A stretch of DNA of 17,621 nt from Acidobacteria bacterium UBA7540 (GTDB taxonomy: Bacteria; Acidobacteriota; Terriglobia; UBA7540), in assembly GCA_002478145.1 (NCBI GenBank), contig DLMI01000123.1:1-17621 (forward strand). Reading direction: 5' to 3'. Of the stretch, positions 12,268-17,621 are shown one piece after another. The translations under genes were made by a program, and so were the position numbers. Every line of letters starts with the position of its first letter. Position 1 is the first letter of the stretch. Under the pieces are notes generated by a model. It did no database searches. It worked only from the letters and a program-made list of their open reading frames with translations, and was not told where the DNA came from.

Positions 12268-14903
12268 GACTCTTCGCGCAATTCCGGTCATGGCTGAAGT
12301 GGATCGTGAATCGGCGGCAGCTCGAAAGCGGCATGGAGGCGGAGGTGCGCTTTCACCTCGAGAGCTATGCGGAAGACCTGGTGCGGAGCGGCGTTCCCAG
12401 GCCGGAAGCGATGCGCCGCGCACGGATCGAGTTCGGCGGGATCGAGTCCCATAAGGATGCCATGCGCGCCTCCCTGGGCTTGCGCTGGTGGGATGGGCTC
12501 GGCGCGGACCTTCGCTATGGGGCACGGCAGTTGCGCAGGAACCCGGGGTTCACGGCGGTGGCGGTGCTGACGCTAGCGCTGGGCATCGGGGCCAACACGG
12601 CGATGTTCAGTGTCGTCAACGGCGTCTTATTGCGGCCGTTGCCATATCCCGAACCCGACCGCCTGTTTTCCGTGCAGGAGCGCGGTCAGGGATTCGGAAG
12701 TCCAACTTCGTACCCGGAGGTTGCCGATTGGCGCGCCCAAAACCACACCTTCAGCGACATGGCCAGCTATCACGCGACGGAATTCACCCTTACCGGCAAC
12801 GGTGGGCCCATGCACCTGCGCGGCGTGGTGGTCTCCTCGGAGCTGCTGTCTGTACTTGAGGTGCGGCCATTGTTCGGGCGGGGCTTTGCGCCTCAGGACG
12901 ACGAAACGGGAGCACACGTTGTCCTGCTCAGCCATGCCTTTTGGCGTGAGAAGTTCCACTCCGACCCGGACATTGTCGGTCGCGGCATCACGCTGGATGG
13001 GCAAAACTTCGCGGTGGTCGGCGTCATGCCGGCCGGGTTTCGATTTCCTCCCACCTTTCCGGGCGAGGTATGGACCACGTCCGCGGTTGACACCGGCGCA
13101 CCCAAACAGGAGCGGGGATACAGTTGGCTGAGCGTGATTGCGCGCCTCAAATCGGGCGTTGCCGCTACCAAAGCGCAGTCGGACATGGATGTCATCGCCC
13201 GCCGATTAGCTCAACAGTACCCGCAGAGCAACGCGCAACGCACGTCGGTCAGACTCGTGCCGGAACTCGACCGGATCGTGGGCGGCTCCCGCCTGCCCCT
13301 GCTCATTCTGCTCGGGGTGGTAGCCGGCGTGCTGCTGATCGGCTGCGTGAATCTGGCGAACCTGTCGCTGGCGCGCAATCTCGCCCGCCAGAAGGAAATC
13401 GCGGTGCGGGCGGCGCTGGGTGCCGGTCGCCGGCGGCTGGTGGGCCAAATGCTCACCGAAAGCATCCTGCTTTCCCTGCTCGGAGGCCTATGTGGAGTAG
13501 TATTGGCGGCCTGGGGCACGCAGGCCCTGCTGAGTATTGTCCCGGATGCCGTACCCCGAACCGCCGAAGTGGGGGTCGACCTCCACGTACTGGTCTTCGC
13601 CGTCCTGCTCTCGATGGTCACCGGTCTGATTTTCGGGCTGGTGCCAGCCCTGCGAGTCTCGCAAACCGATCTCGTGGCGTCGCTGAAGGGCGCCGGACGG
13701 ACCGCCTCGGAAGGGGTGCGCCACCAGCGGCTGCGCGGCGCGCTGGTTACGGCGGAAACGGCTTTAGCTCTGGTGTTATTGGCCGGCGCCAGTCTGCTGA
13801 TCGCCAGCTACCTCCGGCTATCGCGCGTTGATCCTGGCTTTGATGTGCACCACCTACTCACATTTGCCTTTGATCTTCCCTCACCACCCTACACCACCGA
13901 TCAGCAGGTAAATTTCTATAAGGAACTGCTCTCCCGACTTCAGGGGGCGCCAGGGGTCAAATCTGCTGCCGCCGCCTGGCCGCTGCCTTTGGCGGGGGGA
14001 GACGCAACCTCAGGTTTTGAAATCGCCGGGCGTTCGTTTCCGCCCGGCAACTCGCCCGCGGCGCGAGTCCATGTGGTGAGCCCAGGCTACTTTCATACTT
14101 TCGGCATGAGCCTCAAGCAGGGCCGCGATTTCACCGCCCGAGATGATATGGCGACCCTTCCGGTGGTGATCGTCGATGAAGCCTTCGCGCATACGTTTTT
14201 TCCCAACGAGGAAGCGGTCGGCAAGCGCATCCAACCGAGCCTCACGATGACGGATCAGCCGCCCTGGCGTGAAATCGTGGGCGTGGTGAACAACACCAAA
14301 GAAGCAGGCTTGGCCGAGGACTTCCAGCCCCAGTATTACATCCCCTACGCTCAGCTCCCCGGCCCGCAGCCGGCCGTCCTGGTAAGAACACAAGCTGCCC
14401 CCCTCACCGCCGCGCCCATGGCGCGCAGTCTCATGGCTTCGATGGACAAAAACATCCCACTGTACGAGGTGGCGAGCATGGACGAACTGGCCTCCGCCTC
14501 GATGTCTCGCGAGCGCTTCAACGCGCTCCTGTTCGGCCTTTTTGGAGGATTAGCACTGGTGCTGGTGGCCGTAGGAATCTACGGGGTGGTGGCCTATTCG
14601 GTAAGCCAGGCCACGCGCGAAATAGGTATCCGACTGGCCATGGGGGCACAACGAAGTGACGTCTTGAAGCACACGATATACGAGGGGCTCCGTCACGTCG
14701 TGCTGGGCATGGCGATTGGACTTGGGGCAGCGTTCCTGCTCGCCCGCCTGATCTCCGGCATGCTCTATGGCGTGCGCCCGACTGACCCACTCACGATTGT
14801 GCTGGTGTCGCTGACGCTCATCTCGACCGCGCTCTTGGCTTGCTACATTCCCGCGCGCCGGGCGACGAAGGTCGATCCCCTGGTGGCGCTGCGCTACGAG
14901 TAG
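12264..14903 (+). CDS. ADOP-type MacB/FtsX-like ABC permease (879 aa)
   Basis: Starts at ATG 12264 with GGAGGA just upstream, overlapping the padR stop. An N-terminal prefix (about residues 1-80; EAEVRFHLESYAEDLVRSGV, RRARIEFGG) is followed by RQLRRNPGFTAVAVLTLALG and the first membrane helix. A MacB-like periplasmic domain and an FtsX helix triplet come next (about 365-480), then a second periplasmic domain and a final FtsX triplet (about 760-879, with GIRLAMGAQRSDVL and a PARRATKVDPLVALRYE end). The layout matches the acidobacterial duplicated orphan permease family. These have no ATPase next to them and probably export a peptide, lipid or drug using an ATPase encoded elsewhere. The gene is full length and undisturbed. 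A hairpin follows at 14941. Confidence 0.95.
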   Translation: MRLFAQFRSWLKWIVNRRQLESGMEAEVRFHLESYAEDLVRSGVPRPEAMRRARIEFGGIESHKDAMRASLGLRWWDGLGADLRYGARQLRRNPGFTAVAVLTLALGIGANTAMFSVVNGVLLRPLPYPEPDRLFSVQERGQGFGSPTSYPEVADWRAQNHTFSDMASYHATEFTLTGNGGPMHLRGVVVSSELLSVLEVRPLFGRGFAPQDDETGAHVVLLSHAFWREKFHSDPDIVGRGITLDGQNFAVVGVMPAGFRFPPTFPGEVWTTSAVDTGAPKQERGYSWLSVIARLKSGVAATKAQSDMDVIARRLAQQYPQSNAQRTSVRLVPELDRIVGGSRLPLLILLGVVAGVLLIGCVNLANLSLARNLARQKEIAVRAALGAGRRRLVGQMLTESILLSLLGGLCGVVLAAWGTQALLSIVPDAVPRTAEVGVDLHVLVFAVLLSMVTGLIFGLVPALRVSQTDLVASLKGAGRTASEGVRHQRLRGALVTAETALALVLLAGASLLIASYLRLSRVDPGFDVHHLLTFAFDLPSPPYTTDQQVNFYKELLSRLQGAPGVKSAAAAWPLPLAGGDATSGFEIAGRSFPPGNSPAARVHVVSPGYFHTFGMSLKQGRDFTARDDMATLPVVIVDEAFAHTFFPNEEAVGKRIQPSLTMTDQPPWREIVGVVNNTKEAGLAEDFQPQYYIPYAQLPGPQPAVLVRTQAAPLTAAPMARSLMASMDKNIPLYEVASMDELASASMSRERFNALLFGLFGGLALVLVAVGIYGVVAYSVSQATREIGIRLAMGAQRSDVLKHTIYEGLRHVVLGMAIGLGAAFLLARLISGMLYGVRPTDPLTIVLVSLTLISTALLACYIPARRATKVDPLVALRYE

Positions 14904-14940
14904 ACATTTAAGATCCAAGAGGAAACGTTCCTCCCGGGAG

Positions 14941-14975
14941 TGCGGGGGCTTTCCGGAATCGCAGAAACCCCCGCA
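14941..14975 (+). terminator. Hairpin downstream of the permease operon
   Basis: TGCGGGGG pairs with CCCCCGCA and TTTC with GAAA around a one-base bulge: a 12-bp stem with a 10-nt loop, 38 bp after the stop codon. Only TTATC follows, so it is not a textbook intrinsic terminator. A smaller hairpin (CGGAA/TTCCG) follows near 14990-15003. Confidence 0.5.
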
Positions 14976-15344
14976 TTATCGCGGACACGGAAGTTAATTT
15001 CCGGTCATTCTCCAAGGAGTTCTTTCGCTCGCCTCCCTGCGAGTAGCTGCCGATCAGGCAGTTCGGCCGGTTCTGGGGATTCGGCCTGGGAAGTCGCCTA
15101 GCCGTCGATCGGCCCGCTGCGCTGTGCCAGCCGGATTCCGGCGTGGAAGGGCGTTTTTCATTCCAAATCCAGCCCAGTAGCCACTCAGCATAGTTTCCTA
15201 GTGCCTCAACGGGGCACAACTGCAATGGGGAGAGGGAAGAGCACCTCCCCTGTTTACCGAGCAAAGGTCCGCAGCTATCTGGCTCGTCTGCGCAGTTACT
15301 GCAGTCTCGCACGGTCTTGTGATTTGAGTGGTGCGAAATGCGCT
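14976..15344. other. Intergenic region between convergent genes
   Basis: The permease and zinc-ribbon genes converge here. A minus-strand frame (14908-15348) covers it but shows no motif and runs through the hairpin and repeat B copy 3. The only other recognisable item is that repeat. Confidence 0.5.
15129..15172 (+). repeat. Dispersed repeat family B, copy 3 (short)
   Basis: GCCGGATTCCGGCGTGGAAG and GGGCGTTTTTC resemble 11645-11674 (GCTGGATTCAGGTGTGGAG and GGGCGTTTCTC). Only about 45 bp are shared. Confidence 0.5.
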
Positions 15345-16412
15345 TCAAAGACGCGGAGCACCCAAGCAGAGCCTCGCTAGGGTCGGATGCTCAAAGATGG
15401 TGGCGTTGATGAGAGCTGAGATCGTGGCCTTGACGTCTAAAAGCTCTTCATACCTGCTTTCAGGTCCCCCACTCCAGAGGAGCTTCACCTCATCAAGAGC
15501 TTTCTTTTCCATTTCCTTCGAATGCATGCTGTACAACTCGTGCTTCAAATACTCGGTGACAGAGCCGAATTCGTCCTGGTCAAGCCACATTCCGTGACAT
15601 TGGGGACACCAATCAATAACAGTCGACGAATTCCCAAAAAGGGCAGAAACCATCCTGAGGTTTTTGCACTTAGGGCATACACGCTTAGTTACCACTGCGC
15701 TTGTTTTCTCGATGTTGTTGATTTCATCATTGAGCCAGCGCATTGACCCGTGCTCGACTTTATTTTTCAGTCTTCGCAATTCATCCTTGAACAACCAAAT
15801 TCCCTTGCAGGCCGGACAGCCTTCAAATCTCATCGAGAACACGGTGTACTCATCAAGGGGCTTCCCGCATCCGGGGCACTGGTCAGCCGTGGTCCTCTCC
15901 AGCTTAGCGCCCTTGATCGGGAGCACTTGCACTTGCACTTGCACTTGCACTTGCACTTGCACTTGCGAATCAGTCTCGCTGCTTTTTCTCTTGATCCGCT
16001 TATACCAATAGGGGACATGCACATTGTTCACGAAATCAGAAAATCCCTTTCCGCTTACAGGCATGATTTTCGCCAGTTCTTTGTCAATTAAGTCGAGCTC
16101 GCCACCATCAAGCCAAAAACCACCGCAGTCCCTACAATGGTGGAGGATAATATCCGTAGAGTTCAGAAATCGTACTCGATACAAATTGGAGCTGTCACAT
16201 CGAGGGCACTTCCGTATCTGCTCCGCGGGCTCCTCGACCGGGCCTTGTGAGCAGTATTCAATGCTTCCTTCCACTTGAAAAGCCATCTTGTCCAACTGGC
16301 CTTTATCTAACCAGAGGCTTCCGCACTTCTCACACATGTCGTAAGAGATGAGATCATTTTTCGTGCTCACCTGATTGTTCATCATCTCGGTGCCACAATT
16401 TAGACATCTCAT
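15345..16412 (-). CDS. Protein with four TFIIB-type zinc ribbons (355 aa)
   Basis: Four zf-TFIIB (PF13453-like) units, each CxxC...CxxCxGxWL: C3/C6 with C27/C30 (CEKCGSLWLDKGQL); C69/C72 with C93/C96 (CRDCGGFWLDGGEL); C179/C182 with C199/C202 (CPACKGIWLFKDEL); C246/C249 with C269/C272 (CPQCHGMWLDQDEF). All sixteen zinc ligands are present. A Q-V repeat of seven dipeptides (150-163) links the second and third units. Most proteins of this family carry one unit, so four in one chain is unusual. The function is unknown; zinc ribbons of this type are thought to bind nucleic acid or protein. The start ATG 16412 has GGAG about 11 bases upstream. The gene is clearly more AT-rich than the permease and kinase genes, which suggests a different origin. 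Confidence 0.88.
   Translation of the reverse strand: MRCLNCGTEMMNNQVSTKNDLISYDMCEKCGSLWLDKGQLDKMAFQVEGSIEYCSQGPVEEPAEQIRKCPRCDSSNLYRVRFLNSTDIILHHCRDCGGFWLDGGELDLIDKELAKIMPVSGKGFSDFVNNVHVPYWYKRIKRKSSETDSQVQVQVQVQVQVQVLPIKGAKLERTTADQCPGCGKPLDEYTVFSMRFEGCPACKGIWLFKDELRRLKNKVEHGSMRWLNDEINNIEKTSAVVTKRVCPKCKNLRMVSALFGNSSTVIDWCPQCHGMWLDQDEFGSVTEYLKHELYSMHSKEMEKKALDEVKLLWSGGPESRYEELLDVKATISALINATIFEHPTLARLCLGAPRL
15925..15966 (-). repeat. Hexanucleotide tandem repeat in the zinc-ribbon gene (7 units)
   Basis: Seven perfect copies of ACTTGC (GCAAGT on the coding strand) encode seven Gln-Val dipeptides. Gain or loss of a unit keeps the frame and changes linker length by two residues. Confidence 0.95.
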
Positions 16413-16453
16413 TTCGCCCTATCTCCGCAAAACTGATTTAAGAACGCATCATC

Positions 16454-16513
16454 AAAGGTCCTGTCCTTCTTGATCGGGCCACGCAGGGTGCCGCCAAACT
16501 GATTCCTTCGGAA
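16454..16513 (-). pseudogene. Oar-like TonB-dependent receptor fragment
   Basis: The frame reads FRRNQFGGTLRGPIKKDRTF. FxRNQFGGTLGGPIxKDRTF is a hallmark segment of the large Oar-like TonB receptors of Acidobacteriota, which form outer-membrane beta-barrels. The expected continuation (FFGNYEG) and the rest of the roughly 1000-residue protein are missing, and the flanking residues do not fit the family. It is a small relic. Confidence 0.55.
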
Positions 16514-16790
16514 CGCGCCACCATCGATTGTACATCCAACCGCCCCCGTTGAAGTCGTTTCCCTTGTCCTTTCCATCCCGACCGGATCCGGCGGCCCCGA
16601 TGACACGATAGCCGGGTTTAACGCGTCGCCTGCTTGCCTTGGTAATCTTGTGGCGCTATCACATTGGTTCACTGGCATCGCAACCAACGCGGCGCAGCGG
16701 AGGTACTAGAGAGGATTCGAGCCGCCGTCGGTCCCTTCGTGTGAACCTCGAAACCTTGCGTCCAGAATGAACTCACGTCCGGAGGACACG

Positions 16791-16958
16791 ATGAAACCCC
16801 ATGTGTGGCTACTCTTCTTACTGATGCCAGGACTCTTGGCCCCCGCGCCAGGAAAGGCACAGCTTGTGCAAGACCTGACTCGCCCTAGAGGGTCTGCTTG
16901 TTGCCCGACGATTCCCATGCGGTTTTGTCAGACATCGTACCGTTTATGGTGGCCCTGA
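16791..16958 (+). pseudogene. N-terminus of a secreted protein, apparently truncated
   Basis: ATG 16791 has GGAGG five bases upstream. MKPHVWLLFLLMPGLLAPAP then GKAQLVQDL is a good Sec signal peptide with cleavage likely after GKA. Sense-looking sequence ends near LTRPRG (about 16893). After that the frame goes through Cys/Arg/Trp-rich residues to a stop at 16958. The start and signal peptide look real; the mature protein appears lost. It could also be a genuine 55-aa secreted peptide. Confidence 0.45.
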
Positions 16959-17128
16959 ATCGATTCTTCTGCTGCCACCGTATCGCTATCCTGCCGGAGG
17001 CAAGCGTGGCGCGGATCCGGTTGCACCTCGACCACAGCTTGGAGCCATATGTGCGTGCCGGTTGCACGCAGAGTGACCCACGACCGTCTTCTCCGTGAAT
17101 GATGCAGGCTGAGATTCTGGTGGTCTGT

Positions 17129-17160
17129 CTTGATCGCTTCGATTTGGTCCGACGGGCAGG
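17129..17160 (-). repeat. Fragment of repeat family A with the tRNA 3' end (copy 5)
   Basis: 32 bp differing at two positions from the equivalent part of copy 1 (about 694-725): CTTGATCGCTTCGATT followed by TGGTCCGACGGGCAGG, the reverse complement of the last 16 nt of the tRNA-like sequence including CCA. It begins exactly where the TPR reading frame to its right loses sense. Confidence 0.7.
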
Positions 17161-17621
17161 GTAGCCGAGCCTGCTATGTGCCAGCTCGTCCTTGGGGTCC
17201 CAGAGCACCGCCTCGCGGACCTCTGCGATCGCCCCATCCCACTCGCCTTTATTTACAAGCCAACCGCCCTTCTCCAACTTCGGGTCCAGAAGCGCAGGGC
17301 TTCACGTGCTGCGGACACGGCATCGTCCCACTTCTTCTGCCGAACCAGGACATAGGCAAGGTTCGCATAAAGGTCGGCATTCTCTGGGTCGAGCAGCAAG
17401 GCCGCGCGATATTCCTGCTCGGCCTCCGCATACTGCCCTTTCTGCTTGAGTTCCGCCCCCCGCGCCACGTGCTGGCGAATTTCATCCTGCCGCGCCTGCG
17501 CCGCAGGATGAACGGTCGCGCGCTTCGTCCTCTTGGCGCTCGCTGGCTCGGGCCGCTTGGCCGCGCGCAGCGCCGTAAGAAACGCCTCGCTCGCGCCTGC
17601 GGCCTTGAGGCTTTGGAGAAA
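17161..17621 (-). pseudogene. TPR-repeat protein, frameshifted and 3'-truncated
   Basis: The frame enters from the window edge (FLQSLKAAGASEAFLTALRA, a basic linker, then VARGAELKQKGQYAEAEQEY, RAALLLDPENADLYANLAYV and KKWDDAVSAAREAL). These are two clear tetratricopeptide units. At about 17300 the frame slips: the same frame runs to a stop at 17253, while the next frame continues LDPKLEKGGW, NKGEWDGAIAEVREAV and DPKDELAHSRLGY, a third TPR. Sense then ends at the tRNA-derived fragment. TPRs mediate protein-protein contacts; the partner is unknown. The N-terminal part lies outside the window. Confidence 0.75.

Noticed and set aside
14908..15348. 146-codon minus-strand frame downstream of the zinc-ribbon gene
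   Set aside because: It runs through the permease hairpin and a repeat B copy and has no known motif.
15925..15966. Hexamer array as a CRISPR or regulatory repeat
   Set aside because: The units are contiguous 6-mers with no spacers and lie in frame in the zinc-ribbon gene, so this is a coding microsatellite.

Overview
The window looks like a chromosomal stretch of a soil-type Acidobacteriota (Solibacter-like) genome. The grounds are gene families typical of that phylum: a large Ser/Thr kinase with a C-terminal beta-propeller-like sensor, a PadR regulator translationally coupled to an 'acidobacterial duplicated orphan permease', a NarL-type regulator with a degenerate receiver, and a remnant of an Oar-like TonB receptor. 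This is inference from gene content; no rRNA or other phylogenetic marker is present.

Layout. 1-389 (minus) is the N-terminal part of a Ser/Thr kinase that runs off the window. 451-4250 is a gene-poor stretch with two copies of a dispersed repeat (family A), two remnants of an IS1-like transposase, a 5'-truncated DUF488-like gene, a probable HEPN remnant and three small genes (847-1065 minus, 1691-2017 plus, 3185-3895 plus). 4485-5952 (plus) holds a sigma70-like promoter, a MerR/excisionase-type HTH gene, a pilM 5' fragment and a LuxR/NarL regulator. 5953-7431 has no convincing gene. 7432-7908 (plus) is a small membrane protein. 7997-8586 carries a cloverleaf-compatible tRNA-like sequence, a DUF488 tail, a hairpin and a truncated kinase start. 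8583-11381 (minus) is the full kinase. 11442-11730 is repeat material. 11871-14903 (plus) is the padR-permease operon. 15345-16412 (minus) encodes a protein with four zinc ribbons. 16454-17621 is mostly broken genes: TonB receptor, a secreted protein's N-terminus and a frameshifted TPR gene.

The intact units that can be read are: (i) paralogous Ser/Thr kinases that share promoter, start region and upstream repeat, probably receptor-like sensor kinases; (ii) a PadR-controlled permease of the MacB/FtsX fold with a palindrome over its promoter; (iii) a phosphorylation-independent NarL-type regulator behind a small HTH gene.

The most interesting material is the repeat biology. The full kinase gene contains two palindrome-rich elements of 57 and 105 bp, both multiples of three and both translated, one of them inside the catalytic domain. 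A tRNA-Gln-like sequence with an encoded CCA recurs in four places, and the homology breakpoints between copies fall in or next to its 3' half. That pattern suggests past recombination at a tRNA 3' end. No integrase is present in the window.
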